Positions 16,786 to 28,987 of a stretch of 64,000 bases of DNA are shown piece by piece (position 1 is the first letter of the stretch; every line of letters starts with the position of its first letter). The translations under genes and the position numbers were made by a program. The stretch is from Clavibacter sp. VKM Ac-2873 (lineage in GTDB: Bacteria > Actinomycetota > Actinomycetes > Actinomycetales > Microbacteriaceae). The stretch is from NCBI RefSeq assembly GCF_015351075.1, contig NZ_JADKRS010000003.1, forward strand, positions 1 through 64,000, given 5' to 3'. The notes under the pieces are model-generated. The model was not told the origin of the DNA. It did no database searches and saw only the letters and a list, made by a program, of their open reading frames with translations.

Positions 16786-17715
16786 CTAGGTCCCGGGAGC
16801 GAGCAGCGCCGCGATCACCAGCAGCACCGGGATCGACGCGACCGTCGTGATCAGCACGGTGTCGCGCGCGAGCACCACGCCGCGCTCGTAGCGCGACGCG
16901 AAGTTGAAGATGTTCTGCGCCGTCGGCAGGCCCGCGATCACGGTCGCGGCGAAGGTCTGGTCGGCGTCGAGGTGGAAGGCGAAGCGCGCCAGCAGGAACG
17001 CGGCGAGCGGCATGACCACCGTCTTGATCGCCGAGGCGACGATGATCTCGCCGCGGCCGGACCCCGGCTCGAGCGGCTTCCGCCCCACGAGCGACATGCC
17101 GAACGCCATCAGCACGATGGGGATCGCCGCGCCGCCGATCAGCCGGAACGGCTCGTAGACCGCGTCCGGGATCTGGAGCCCGGTGATCGCGATGAGGATG
17201 CCGAGCATCGACGCGATGATCATCGGGTTGCGCAGCGGCTGCGTGAGGATCCCGACAACCGACGCGGATCCGCGGCTCGAGATGTCGAGGACCGTGAGCG
17301 TCGTCGGCGCGAGCACCAGCAGCTGGAGCAGCAGCACGGGCGCGACGAGCTGCGCGTCGCCGAGCACGTAGATCGCCACCGGCAGGCCGATGTTGTTGGC
17401 GTTGACGTAGCTCGCCGAGGCCGCGCCGATGGTGGTCTCCGCGACCGGCCGGCGGAAGAGGATCCGCGCCACCACCAGGTAGAGGACCGCCGCGACGGCC
17501 ACCGCGCTCGCCGACGCGAGCAGGAACGACGAGAAGACGACGTGCAGGTCGGCCTTCGCGAGCACCGTGAACAGCAGCGCGGGCGTCGCCACGAAGAAGG
17601 CGACCCGGTTGAGGGAGTGCTGGGCGCCGGGGCCCGCGATCCCGGAGCGGCCGACGCCGTAGCCCACGGCGATGATGAAGCCGATGATGGCGAAGCCCGT
17701 CAGCACCCCGATCAT
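16786..17715 (-). CDS. AEC-family transporter
   Basis: A 309-residue transporter of the auxin efflux carrier family with about ten hydrophobic segments. Conserved features are the early ATPALLFTVL, SASYVNANNIGLPVAIYVLG with the Asn-rich half-helix region, and late VIAGLPTAQNIFNFASRY. Bacterial AEC proteins move small organic acids; the substrate here is unknown. The ATG has a GAGGGGAG ribosome site. It is convergent with the small basic gene. Confidence 0.92.
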   Translation of the reverse strand: MIGVLTGFAIIGFIIAVGYGVGRSGIAGPGAQHSLNRVAFFVATPALLFTVLAKADLHVVFSSFLLASASAVAVAAVLYLVVARILFRRPVAETTIGAASASYVNANNIGLPVAIYVLGDAQLVAPVLLLQLLVLAPTTLTVLDISSRGSASVVGILTQPLRNPMIIASMLGILIAITGLQIPDAVYEPFRLIGGAAIPIVLMAFGMSLVGRKPLEPGSGRGEIIVASAIKTVVMPLAAFLLARFAFHLDADQTFAATVIAGLPTAQNIFNFASRYERGVVLARDTVLITTVASIPVLLVIAALLAPGT

Positions 17716-17771
17716 CCGACTCCCCTCGCGCGCGTCCTCCCACCCTACGGGCGCGGTGCCGGCCCGGCCGA

Positions 17772-17813
17772 CGCCCGTCGCCCCGCCCGTCGCCCCGCCC
17801 GACGCCCCGCCCG
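17772..17813. repeat. 12-bp imperfect tandem repeat
   Basis: About 3.5 copies of CGCCCGTCGCCC lie in the gap between the AEC transporter and phosphatase genes. No coding frame is supported across it. Confidence 0.7.
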
Positions 17814-17933
17814 TTCAGCGCCGGGACACCGCCGCGTCATGCGATCCGCCTAGCGTCGGCCGCGTCGCGCCCGCGACCGACCCGCACCCGCCGCCGCGCC
17901 CCTGCCGCGCCGCGCCCGCTCCACCAGGAACCC

Positions 17934-19583
17934 ATGCGCCTCCGCACCCGCCTCCGCCTGTCCGCCTCCGTCGCGCTCGCGCTGGCCCTCGGGATCGCCG
18001 CAGGCGGATCCGCCCTCCCGGCGCTCGCGGCGACCGGTACCGGCACCAGCTCCGGCTCCGGCTCCGCCGACCGCACCTACTACAGCAGCAAGACCCCCTA
18101 CGCGCCGCAGGGCACCGCGGCCGACCTCGCGCCCGCGCCCGCCGGGTTCGCGCCCGTGTACACGGAGTCGGTCGCCCGCCACGGATCCCGCGCCCTGTCG
18201 AGCTTCAAGTACGACTCGCTGACCACGCAGGTGTGGGAGCAGGCGCGCTCCGAGGGTGCCCTCACGTCGCTCGGCCAGACGCTCGGCCCGGAGGTCCAGA
18301 AGCTCACGGCCGCCAACACGAAGCTCGGATACGGCAACCTCACGGGCCAGGGCGCGGACCAGCACCGCGGCATCGGCGCGCGGGTCGTCCAGCGGCTGCC
18401 GTCGCTGTTCGCGGGGATCGACGCGGGATCCGACACGGTCGCGCTCGAGAGCTCCGGCGAGGCGCGCGCCACCGCATCGGGGAAGGCGTTCGCGGAGGGC
18501 CTGAAGCGGGCGGATCCGCTCCTCGCGTCGCACCTGCCGAAGGACATCGCGAAGGATCCCGACACGCTCTACTTCCACAAGTCCGCCGCGAACGCCGACT
18601 ACCAGGCCTACGAGGACGGCCCCGCCGTGACCGCCGCCGTCGACGCGATCTACGCCCAGCCCCGCAGCCACGAGGCCGCGCGCCGCCTGCTCGAGCGCAT
18701 CTACACGCCCGCCTTCGTCGACCGCCTCGCGGCCGGGCAGTACCACTTCGTCGACGGCGGCGACGGGAAGACCACGGTCGACGACGAGCTCGACGCCGCG
18801 ATGATGCTCTACAACCTCTACATCATCGCGCCCGACATGGCGGAGGAGGTCACGGTCGACTTCGACCGCTACTTCGCGGGTGACGACGCGGACACCGAGT
18901 GGTTCGCCTACCTGCTCGACGCGGAGGACTTCTACTCCAAGGGCCCGGCGTTCCAGGGCAGCGACATCACCTACCGGATGGCGACGCCGCTCCTCGACGA
19001 CTTCCTCGACTCGATGGACGCACGGCTGGCCGGATCCTCCACGGCCGCGACCTTCCGCTTCGCGCACGCCGAGACGATCATCCCGTTCGCGGCCCTGATC
19101 GGCCTGCCCGGCTCGACCCAGCCGGTGACCCCCGAGGCCCCGTACGCGTACGCGACGAACGCCTGGCGCGGCGAGACCGTCACGCCCATGGCCGCGAACG
19201 TGCAGTGGGACGTCTACCGCGACGCGAGCGGCCGCGGCATCGTGCGCATGCTCTACGACGAGAAGGCGATCCCGTTCCGCGCGGGCTGCACGCCCATCGC
19301 CCCCGGCTCCCTCTTCTACGACGCGAGCGAGGTGCGTCGCTGCCTCACGGGCGCCCCGGCGGCGGATCCCGGCACCGCATCGCCCGGGGCGTCCGACCCC
19401 GGCGCGCTCCCCGGCTCGCCCGCCGCGATCGCCGCCGCCGACGCCTCGGCCGCGCGCGGTGACACGCTCGCCGCGACGGGCATGTCCGCCGACGAGCTCC
19501 CGTTCCTCGTGCTCCTCGCGTTCGCGCTCGGCGCGGCGGGGATCACCGCGGTCGGCGTGGTGCGGCGGCCCCGGCGGCGCTGA
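17934..19583 (+). CDS. Secreted histidine-type phosphatase with LAxTG sortase signal
   Basis: A 549-residue exported enzyme. The signal peptide covers about residues 1-33 and ends near ALPALAA. The histidine phosphatase signature is ARHGSR, with phosphoacceptor His, and the partner motif is FAHAETI. This HAE-type proton-donor motif occurs in multiple inositol-polyphosphate phosphatases, so a phytase-like role is possible. The C-terminus carries LAATG, a hydrophobic stretch (LPFLVLLAFALGAAGITAVGVV) and RRPRRR, the layout of a class E sortase substrate. It probably sits in the cell wall. The ribosome site is AGGA. Its stop codon is 1 base from the stop of the convergent hipA-like gene. Confidence 0.9.
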   Translation: MRLRTRLRLSASVALALALGIAAGGSALPALAATGTGTSSGSGSADRTYYSSKTPYAPQGTAADLAPAPAGFAPVYTESVARHGSRALSSFKYDSLTTQVWEQARSEGALTSLGQTLGPEVQKLTAANTKLGYGNLTGQGADQHRGIGARVVQRLPSLFAGIDAGSDTVALESSGEARATASGKAFAEGLKRADPLLASHLPKDIAKDPDTLYFHKSAANADYQAYEDGPAVTAAVDAIYAQPRSHEAARRLLERIYTPAFVDRLAAGQYHFVDGGDGKTTVDDELDAAMMLYNLYIIAPDMAEEVTVDFDRYFAGDDADTEWFAYLLDAEDFYSKGPAFQGSDITYRMATPLLDDFLDSMDARLAGSSTAATFRFAHAETIIPFAALIGLPGSTQPVTPEAPYAYATNAWRGETVTPMAANVQWDVYRDASGRGIVRMLYDEKAIPFRAGCTPIAPGSLFYDASEVRRCLTGAPAADPGTASPGASDPGALPGSPAAIAAADASAARGDTLAATGMSADELPFLVLLAFALGAAGITAVGVVRRPRRR

Positions 19584-19584
19584 C

Positions 19585-20907
19585 TCAGACGTCGATGCGG
19601 CGCCCCAGGACGCCGAGTACCTGTTGCGACCGCGCGGCGATGCGCTCTAGCAGCAACTCGACGACAGGCGTCTGGAGCTTCGACTCCAGTTCGCCGGCGA
19701 CCGCGCTCAACACCGTCGGCAAGGCGGCAGCCACCTGCCGCCCCCACTCCAAGAACGCTTCCCCGTCGAGACCGGCCTCACGACCGACAGCAGCCCACTG
19801 GAATGCGCCCATGTCCCCGACGCCGTGAGAGTCGACTAGTCGCGACGCCATGTGAGTCCCATTGATGGCGGAGAGCACGTCGTCCGATCCACTCCCGGCG
19901 GGAGAGACGTAGGGGAGGTACGAAGAGGCGTCGTAGATCGGAGCCAGATCGAACATCGTCGGCCAACGCTTCAAGGAGTAGTTCTTTCCGTGAGCATCCG
20001 TGTTGAGCACCATCCACGAGAACAGCAGGTACTTCATGAACCGCTCCTTGGCTCGGGCCCGGAGCTCGTGCTCATCGATTCGATCCAGCAGTTCGAGGAT
20101 CGTGCGGACGCTGGGCCCACCGCGCTCCTCGAACTTCCGGAAGGCGGGAAGAGCGAGCGCCTGCACGAGATCCTCCTGGTGGATACGCGTCACGGATCCG
20201 CGCTCGTCTGCGTGCCGGTCGAATCTGGCGACGACGAGTGAGTGCTGATCAGCGAACGACCTGATCTCCGTCGATGCCGCGCTCAACCCCAGCACCGCTG
20301 CAGAGGTCATGATGATGTGTTCGACGATCTCCGCGTCCACCAGGTTTCGAACCCGTGGCTTGAAGATGTGCGTGGATGGCTTCACGCCGGTCGGCTCGTG
20401 CCATCTGCCGTCGGACCATGCCAACGCGAATTTGCCTTGCGCACCGGCGAGCGAGAACTGACCTGGTCGCGCCGGAGCCCCGTCTCCCTCGCCTGCGTCC
20501 CTGTCCTCCCGGATCGCTCGAATGCGGTTTGCGATCTGGGCTTCCGTCAGCGCTTCCAAGGAGCCCTCCCCCCACACCGAATGCCCCTCGGGATGGAATT
20601 CGAGTGCGCCCGCCACGTCAGCCCCATGAGAGCTGAGAAGGTGGAACGGCTCCACAGACCCCGAGCCGTTCTCTCGTGACCACGATCGTCGAACCGCGTC
20701 GTCCTCGGGAAGCAGGTTGTCCAGGAAGTTCAAGACCGGCGCTCCCGTGTGCACGCGGCGCAGCGTCGGCAACGACAGCGAGATCGACGGGCCTCCGGCG
20801 GCGAACCATTCAGCGTCGTATACCAAGCGATATCGCATGGGAGCAGTCCTCTCCAGCTTCGCCGCCAGTCGCCCGTAGAGGTAGACATCCAGCACTCGCG
20901 TGCTCAT
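19585..20907 (-). CDS. HipA-like toxin kinase, module 1
   Basis: A 440-residue HipA-family Ser/Thr kinase. The Gly-rich segment is FSLAGAQGKFAL (151-162), where Ser152 matches the autophosphorylated Ser150 of E. coli HipA. The ATP-binding Lys lies in HIFKP (180-184). The catalytic loop is NTDAHGKN (302-309), with base Asp304. The metal site is FDLAPIYD (319-326). The N-terminal subdomain (YGRLAAKLER) is present, so the protein looks intact. It starts at an ATG that overlaps the hipB-like stop (ATGA). GC is near 57% in one sampled line, far below its neighbours, which suggests transfer. Known HipA proteins phosphorylate aminoacyl-tRNA synthetases; the target here is unknown. Confidence 0.92.
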   Translation of the reverse strand: MSTRVLDVYLYGRLAAKLERTAPMRYRLVYDAEWFAAGGPSISLSLPTLRRVHTGAPVLNFLDNLLPEDDAVRRSWSRENGSGSVEPFHLLSSHGADVAGALEFHPEGHSVWGEGSLEALTEAQIANRIRAIREDRDAGEGDGAPARPGQFSLAGAQGKFALAWSDGRWHEPTGVKPSTHIFKPRVRNLVDAEIVEHIIMTSAAVLGLSAASTEIRSFADQHSLVVARFDRHADERGSVTRIHQEDLVQALALPAFRKFEERGGPSVRTILELLDRIDEHELRARAKERFMKYLLFSWMVLNTDAHGKNYSLKRWPTMFDLAPIYDASSYLPYVSPAGSGSDDVLSAINGTHMASRLVDSHGVGDMGAFQWAAVGREAGLDGEAFLEWGRQVAAALPTVLSAVAGELESKLQTPVVELLLERIAARSQQVLGVLGRRIDV

Positions 20908-21374
20908 GGTCGCTGCTGCCGCGTGGACGGAGTAGGGGGCCCCATCGGGTCCCGCGCGACCGCCGCGCCTTTCTGGCCGATCTTTTCGACCATCACCCTC
21001 ACATCACGATTTCGACGGAGCACCTCCTCGGCAACACGTGAGCCCGATGTCGCGATGTCGGATGCGGGCTTCTGGCCGACTCTGGCCATCAACGCACTCA
21101 TGAAGTCGTCGTTCACGGTCGGCGCCCGGGCCGCGGGGTTCGCTTCCGGACTCGCGCCCCTTGACACCTTCGCCGTGATTTCGAGACGAAGATCGAGCTC
21201 CCTGAGCACTCGCATCACTTTGGACAGCGCTGCGTCACCCTTAGCGGTCTCGAATCGTGTGAGCCACTGCCTCGTCACGCCTGCCCGACGAGCGAGCTCC
21301 TCTTGCGAGAGGCCGAGATCCTGCCTCTGCTGGCGCGCTACATTCCCCAGGTCCTCTGGCCATCTCGCGAGCAT
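20904..21374 (-). CDS. HipB-like antitoxin with XRE domain and long tail, module 1
   Basis: A 156-residue protein. The N-terminal helix-turn-helix spans residues ~12-70 (LSQEELARRAGVTRQWLTRFETAKGD, then LRELDLRLEI). About 70 further residues form a probably disordered tail. It has a strong GAGGAGG ribosome site. It should bind the promoter upstream and hold the kinase in check. The overlap with hipA-like ensures coupled synthesis. The tail is longer than in classic HipB. Confidence 0.9.
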   Translation of the reverse strand: MLARWPEDLGNVARQQRQDLGLSQEELARRAGVTRQWLTRFETAKGDAALSKVMRVLRELDLRLEITAKVSRGASPEANPAARAPTVNDDFMSALMARVGQKPASDIATSGSRVAEEVLRRNRDVRVMVEKIGQKGAAVARDPMGPPTPSTRQQRP

Positions 21375-21514
21375 GGAACCTCCTCGGCAGCACCCGATCT
21401 CGTAGTACAGGCATGTTACATCACATCATGGAACGTTAGCGTGCCATTGAGGGGTGGAACACTGCCGTCCCATCGCCGGCCCTCTCGCGAGCCATCTGGC
21501 ACGACCGGGCTTCG
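21375..21514. promoter_or_regulatory. Promoter region of hipBA module 1
   Basis: An AT-richer 140-base gap upstream of hipB-like. It holds a weak dyad TGTTACATCACA near 21414-21425 (TGT/ACA arms) and repeated CAT/ATG steps. It is a likely place for HipB autoregulation, but no strong palindrome is visible. Confidence 0.4.
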
Positions 21515-21958
21515 TCAGCGGACCGGCGCGACCAGCCCCTCCATCGCGTCGAGGAATGCGCCCCAGCCCTGGATCGTCATCTCGCGCTGCTCGGGCGTGA
21601 ACTCGCCAGCGCGCTGCGTCATGGTCATGCGCGTCGCGCCGCCGACGACCTCCTCGAGGTCGACCGTGAGCGGCTCGCCCGCGGGCTGGTCGGGCCGGTC
21701 GGTCATCGTCATCGCGAGGCGCGACGGCCGGTCGAGCTCGACGTACTCCCCCGCCCAGTCGATGGCGTTCCCGTCGGGCAGGCGCATCACCGCGCTCCAC
21801 GCGCCGCCGACGCGCACGTCCATCCGCAGGGTCTCGAGGGGCACCTCCACCGCGGCGGCGCCGAACCAGGCGGAGAAGTCGGCCGGCGTGGTCCACGCGT
21901 CGAAGACGCGCTCCCGCGAGGCGGCGAACGTGCGGGTGATGACGATGGGCTCGCTCAC
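21515..21958 (-). CDS. SRPBCC/AHSA1-type domain protein
   Basis: A 147-residue START-like domain protein. It begins EPIVITRTFAASRERVFDAWTTPADFSAWFG, the typical Aha1-like opening. The middle has VRVGGAWSAVMRLPDG, and the end is QGWGAFLDAMEGLV. Such proteins bind hydrophobic ligands; the function here is unknown. A GGAGGTCGTC ribosome site precedes the GTG start. The ArsR-type regulator often found upstream in other genomes is absent. Confidence 0.88.
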   Translation of the reverse strand: MSEPIVITRTFAASRERVFDAWTTPADFSAWFGAAAVEVPLETLRMDVRVGGAWSAVMRLPDGNAIDWAGEYVELDRPSRLAMTMTDRPDQPAGEPLTVDLEEVVGGATRMTMTQRAGEFTPEQREMTIQGWGAFLDAMEGLVAPVR

Positions 21959-22057
21959 GACGACCTCCGGTGGCTCCTCGGACGGGGACGGGCCGCCGCC
22001 CGTGCGGACGACGGCCCTGCCGTGAGTCGACCAGCCGCGGGCGGCCGTGTCAACGGA

Positions 22058-25178
<3,121 letters not shown>

Positions 25179-25180
25179 GG

Positions 25181-25492
25181 TCAGCCCTTCGAGGTGAAGG
25201 TCGGGATGACGTGCTCGAAGCTCACCGACTGGCCGAGGCCCGTCGCGATGATGAGCGTGAGGCCCGCGACCACGGCGAGGACGACGACCGCGTAGCAGAG
25301 GGCGCCGACCGCCTGGAGGACGACGGGCGGCGTGCGACGCGCGGAGTCGGATCCGGCGACGCGGCCGCTGGTGTCGGCGCTGGCGAGCGCGAAGGACCGC
25401 ACGCCGAGGGCGAAGAGGGCGGGCAGGCCCGCGCCGAGGAGGAGGGCGACGAGGGCGACCTGGCCGACCGCGGAGAAGAAGAGGGGGAACAT
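25181..25492 (-). CDS. Small membrane protein of the pit operon (Rv0544c position)
   Basis: A 103-residue protein with two clear membrane segments (MFPLFFSAVGQVALVALLLG and ALCYAVVVLAVVAGLTLIIA). A short polar loop (ASADTSGRVAGSDSARR) lies between them. It is 11 bases downstream of the phosphate transporter and 2 bases upstream of the DUF3349 gene. The same order in mycobacteria (Rv0545c-Rv0544c-Rv0543c) supports a conserved but unknown role with the transporter. Confidence 0.8.
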   Translation of the reverse strand: MFPLFFSAVGQVALVALLLGAGLPALFALGVRSFALASADTSGRVAGSDSARRTPPVVLQAVGALCYAVVVLAVVAGLTLIIATGLGQSVSFEHVIPTFTSKG

Positions 25493-25503
25493 GGCGGGAT
25501 CCT

Positions 25504-26721
25504 TCAGGCGTCGGCGGGCTGGGTGGCGGGGCGGGCGGCCTTCTCGTCGGACCACTCGTCGTTCACGTTGTGCGCGCCCACGTCGTCCTTGCGCGAGCGG
25601 ACGTAGACGGTGATCGCGACGGCGATGAGCACGAGCGTCATGGCGATGCCGCCCGCGGCCCCGCCGATGAGGTGGCCGAGCCACCACATGACCGCGCCGA
25701 CGAGGGCGGCGGCCGGGAGGGTGATGATCCACGCCACGACCATGCGCAGCGCCACGCGCCAGCGCACCTGCGCGCCGGGGCGGCCGACGCCGGAGCCGAG
25801 GATGGACCCCGTGGCCACGTGCGTGGTGGAGAGCGCGAAGCCGAGGTGGCTGGACGCGAGGATGACCGCGGCCGACGAGCTCTCGGCCGCCATGCCCTGG
25901 TGCGTGTCGATCTCCACCAGGCCCTTGCCGACCGTGCGGATGATGCGCCAGCCGCCGATGTAGGTGCCGAGCGAGATGGCGAGCGCGCAGCTGATCTTCA
26001 CCCAGAACGGCACCGACTCGGTGTCGGTCCAGCCGCCCGCCGCGATGAGCGCGAGCGTGATGACGCCCATGGTCTTCTGCGCGTCGTTCGTGCCGTGCGC
26101 CAGCGAGACGAGCGAGGCGCTGCCGATCTGGCCGATGCGGAAGGTGCGGTCCATGCCGCGCCCGGCGAGGTTGCCGATGATGCGGAACACCAGCCACGTG
26201 CCGACGGCGGCGACCGCCCCTGCGAGGATCGGCGACATGAGCGCCGGCAGGATCACCTTGCCCACGACGCCGTCGAGCTTGGATCCGTCGCCCGCCCAGT
26301 TGACGCCGTTCAGGCCGAGGCCCGCGAGCGTCGAGCCGATGAGGCCGCCGAACAGCGCGTGGGAGGAGCTCGACGGGAGGCCGAGCAGCCAGGTGAGCAG
26401 GTTCCAGACGATGCCGCCGATGAGGCCCGCGAGCACGATGAGCAGCAGCGCGGATCCGCCGCCCTGCAGCAGCGCCGGGTCGGGAGCCCCGGACTTGTCC
26501 TGGATCTTGACCACCGCGTTCGTGACCGTGAGCGCGACCTCGATGCTGAGGAACGCACCGACGAGGTTGAGCACGGCGGAGAGCGTGACCGCGACCTTGG
26601 GCTTCAACGCGCCGGTCGCGATGGACGTGGCCATCGCGTTCGCCGTGTCGTGGAAGCCGTTGGTGAAGTCGAAGGCGAGCGCCGTGATGACGACGAGCAC
26701 GAGGAGAATGAAGGGATCCAC
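25504..26721 (-). CDS. pit: PiT-family inorganic phosphate transporter
   Basis: A 405-residue low-affinity phosphate:cation symporter. Both signature repeats are present: DFTNGFHDTANAMATSIATGAL near the N-terminus and LVSLAHGTNDAQKTMGVITLAL in the middle. They contain the paired G-(F/T)-(H/N)-D phosphate-binding sequences. About ten membrane segments are visible. The GTG at 26721 gives the family start (MDPFILLVLVVITALAFDF); the ribosome site is weak. It leads a three-gene operon. Confidence 0.95.
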   Translation of the reverse strand: MDPFILLVLVVITALAFDFTNGFHDTANAMATSIATGALKPKVAVTLSAVLNLVGAFLSIEVALTVTNAVVKIQDKSGAPDPALLQGGGSALLLIVLAGLIGGIVWNLLTWLLGLPSSSSHALFGGLIGSTLAGLGLNGVNWAGDGSKLDGVVGKVILPALMSPILAGAVAAVGTWLVFRIIGNLAGRGMDRTFRIGQIGSASLVSLAHGTNDAQKTMGVITLALIAAGGWTDTESVPFWVKISCALAISLGTYIGGWRIIRTVGKGLVEIDTHQGMAAESSSAAVILASSHLGFALSTTHVATGSILGSGVGRPGAQVRWRVALRMVVAWIITLPAAALVGAVMWWLGHLIGGAAGGIAMTLVLIAVAITVYVRSRKDDVGAHNVNDEWSDEKAARPATQPADA

Positions 26722-26850
26722 GGCGATGAGCTTGCGCCCTGCCAGCGCATCCCCTCTACGGGGGACGGCCGGGTTCACCCGCTGTTCACCCGGGGCTGTG
26801 GAGAAGCCCGCCCGGCCGGCGGCGCCCGAAGAACCCGAGGAGGACCCGCG

Positions 26851-27429
26851 ATGACCGACGTCCACGCCGCCCCACGCCCCGCCGACCCGGCCGTCGCGCT
26901 GGTGCCGGTCGACGTCGAGCCCGACCGCCAGGCGCTCCGGGACTTCCTCACCTCGAACGCGTTCCCCTTCCACGTGCGGTCGGCGCCGACGACGGCGGAC
27001 GTCGACGCGCGCATCGCCGACGGCGACCTCTCCGGGCCGGAGCACGCCGCCCTCTGGATCGACGTTGCGGGATCCGGCCGCGTGGGCCTCGTCGTGCTCG
27101 ACGACCTCGAGGATCCGGGCGTGCTGTTCGACCTGCGCCTCGCCGAGGCGGCGCGCGGCCGGGGGCTCGGCGCGCCCGCGGTGCGCGCGCTCACGGACCA
27201 CGTGTTCCGGACCTACCCGCACGTGACGCGCGTCGAGGCGCAGACGCGCGACGACAACCGGGCGATGCGCCGCGTGCTGGTGCGCGCGGGCTTCGTGAAG
27301 GAGGCGCACTACCGCGACGGCTGGCCCGTCGCCGGCGGCGAGCCGCGCGCGTCCGTGGGGTACGCGATCCTCCGCCGCGACCACGAGACGGGGACGACGA
27401 CCCCGGTGCCGGACGACGACGACGCGTAG
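26851..27429 (+). CDS. GNAT acetyltransferase, RimJ/RimL-like
   Basis: A 192-residue GNAT protein. It has the acetyl-CoA motif LRLAEAARGRGLGAPAVRALTDHVF and the later VTRVEAQTRDDNRAMRRVLVRAGFVKEAHYRDGWPVAGG, which is typical of the RimJ/RimL group acting on protein N-termini or small molecules. A strong GAGGAGGAC ribosome site precedes the ATG. It is divergent from pit. Confidence 0.9.
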   Translation: MTDVHAAPRPADPAVALVPVDVEPDRQALRDFLTSNAFPFHVRSAPTTADVDARIADGDLSGPEHAALWIDVAGSGRVGLVVLDDLEDPGVLFDLRLAEAARGRGLGAPAVRALTDHVFRTYPHVTRVEAQTRDDNRAMRRVLVRAGFVKEAHYRDGWPVAGGEPRASVGYAILRRDHETGTTTPVPDDDDA

Positions 27430-27565
27430 CGGCCGCCGCGCGCGCACGCATGCTGCGCGAGCGGCCGGATCCACGCGCGGAACCCGCACGCGGGACACGA
27501 TCTCGCGCCGAACCCGCCGTTACGGTGGAAGGACCGCACGCACCCGCACGATCGGAGGTCGATCC

Positions 27566-28987
27566 ATGTCCAGCGCCGCACCCACCGCAGCCGTCATCGG
27601 CGAGCCCGAGGTCGTCGAGGACGCGGGCTCCGTCGCCTCCTCCCCCGCCTGGCTCGCCCTCAAGGACGCCGCCGTCGCGCTCCAGCCGATGCAGGTCAAG
27701 GACGGGTCGATCCCCGACGCCGCGCACCACGCGGAGGCCGCCCGCCTCATCGCGGTGATCCGCGACGCCGTCCGCGCGCTCGCCCCGCTCTTCCCGCACG
27801 ACGCCGCGTACCTCGCCGCGCTCGACGTGGACTTCGCGCGCTGGGTCGACACCGGCCTCGGCGTGCCCGACTTCCTCGACTCCCTCACCGCGTTCCAGCC
27901 GCAGCGCGACCGTGTGGACGGGATCAGGCACCTCGTCGTCTTCCCCATGACCACGCAGAACGGCAGCGCCAGCCGGCTCGTCGAGGCCGTCGTCATCGAG
28001 GTCGTCTGGCCGGAGTTCGTGGCGGAGCTGGAGGCGGGCGACTACGGCAACGCGCTGTTCGTCCCGATCCGGTTCGTCGACTTCACGCCCGGCTACGACA
28101 CCAACTCCGCCGTGCTGTTCCCCGAGACCGTGGCGATGCGCGAGATCCCGACCTTCACGTGGGGCGCGATCTTCGCCGACCGCGAGGCCGCCCGGTTCCG
28201 CCGCGTGGTGCGCCACGCCGCCGAGGTCACGAAGCTCGAGCTGCCGGAGGACGCGCGGCGCCTGCTCGAGGACCAGCGGCTCGCGGAGGAGACCTTCGTG
28301 ATGTGGGACCTCATCCACGACCGCACGCACATGCGCGGCGACCTCCCGTTCGACCCATTCATGATCAAGCAGCGGATGCCCTTCTTCCTCTACTCGATCG
28401 AGGAGCTGCGCTGCGACCTCACCGCGTTCCGCGAGGCCGTCGCGATCCAGCGCCGGCTCGCCGCCGTGGATCCCGCCGAGCGCACCTCCGCCGACGACGC
28501 CCTCCTCGAGCGCGCCGGCATGGTGCAGCACGCGGTGATCTTCGACCGGATCTTCCGCTTCGCCATCACCGGATCCCGCGTCCGCAACTACGACGGCCTC
28601 GGCGGCCAGCTGCTGTTCGCGTGGCTGCACCAGCACCACGTGCTGCACTGGACCGACACGCGCCTCACGATCGACTGGGACGACGTCGCCGACGTGGTGA
28701 TCGCGCTCGCCGACCGGGTGAACGACCTCTACTGGCGCTCCATCGACCGGCCGAAGACCGCGCACTGGCTCGCCGCCTACGCGATGGTGACGGAGACGGT
28801 CACGCCGCACCCCGCGTCCACGTGGGCGAAGGGTCCGGACGCGCTGCCGCTCGACGGGCCGCCGAAGGGCCTCACCGACCTCGTGCTCGACGACGAGTTC
28901 CCGCTCAGCATGTTCTTCGAGGCGCTGGAGAAGAAGATGCGCGACGTCATCTCCTCCACCGCGGGGATCACGGGGCAGGCCGCGTGA
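27566..28987 (+). CDS. DUF6421-family protein with HDxxH and EELRxDL motifs
   Basis: A 473-residue cytoplasmic protein of unknown function. The most conserved-looking stretch is WDLIHDRTHMRGDLPFDPF, with HDRTH at residues 251-255. It is followed by FLYSIEELRCDLTAF, with EELRCDL at 279-285. A His/Asp pair followed by a Glu-rich EExRxDL helix recalls zinc peptidases such as dipeptidyl peptidase III, but this is inference. A further His cluster (HQHHVLHW) lies later. The ATG has a GGAGG ribosome site. Its stop overlaps the next gene's GTG by four bases (GTGA), so the pair is translationally coupled. Confidence 0.8.
   Translation: MSSAAPTAAVIGEPEVVEDAGSVASSPAWLALKDAAVALQPMQVKDGSIPDAAHHAEAARLIAVIRDAVRALAPLFPHDAAYLAALDVDFARWVDTGLGVPDFLDSLTAFQPQRDRVDGIRHLVVFPMTTQNGSASRLVEAVVIEVVWPEFVAELEAGDYGNALFVPIRFVDFTPGYDTNSAVLFPETVAMREIPTFTWGAIFADREAARFRRVVRHAAEVTKLELPEDARRLLEDQRLAEETFVMWDLIHDRTHMRGDLPFDPFMIKQRMPFFLYSIEELRCDLTAFREAVAIQRRLAAVDPAERTSADDALLERAGMVQHAVIFDRIFRFAITGSRVRNYDGLGGQLLFAWLHQHHVLHWTDTRLTIDWDDVADVVIALADRVNDLYWRSIDRPKTAHWLAAYAMVTETVTPHPASTWAKGPDALPLDGPPKGLTDLVLDDEFPLSMFFEALEKKMRDVISSTAGITGQAA

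Noticed and set aside
20343-20354. GGTTTCGAACCC, resembling a tRNA T-loop
   Set aside because: It lies inside the hipA-like coding frame and no acceptor, D or anticodon arms can be folded around it.
19569-21520. Search for direct repeats flanking hipBA module 1
   Set aside because: No repeat like that of module 2 was found around 19584 or 21375-21515.
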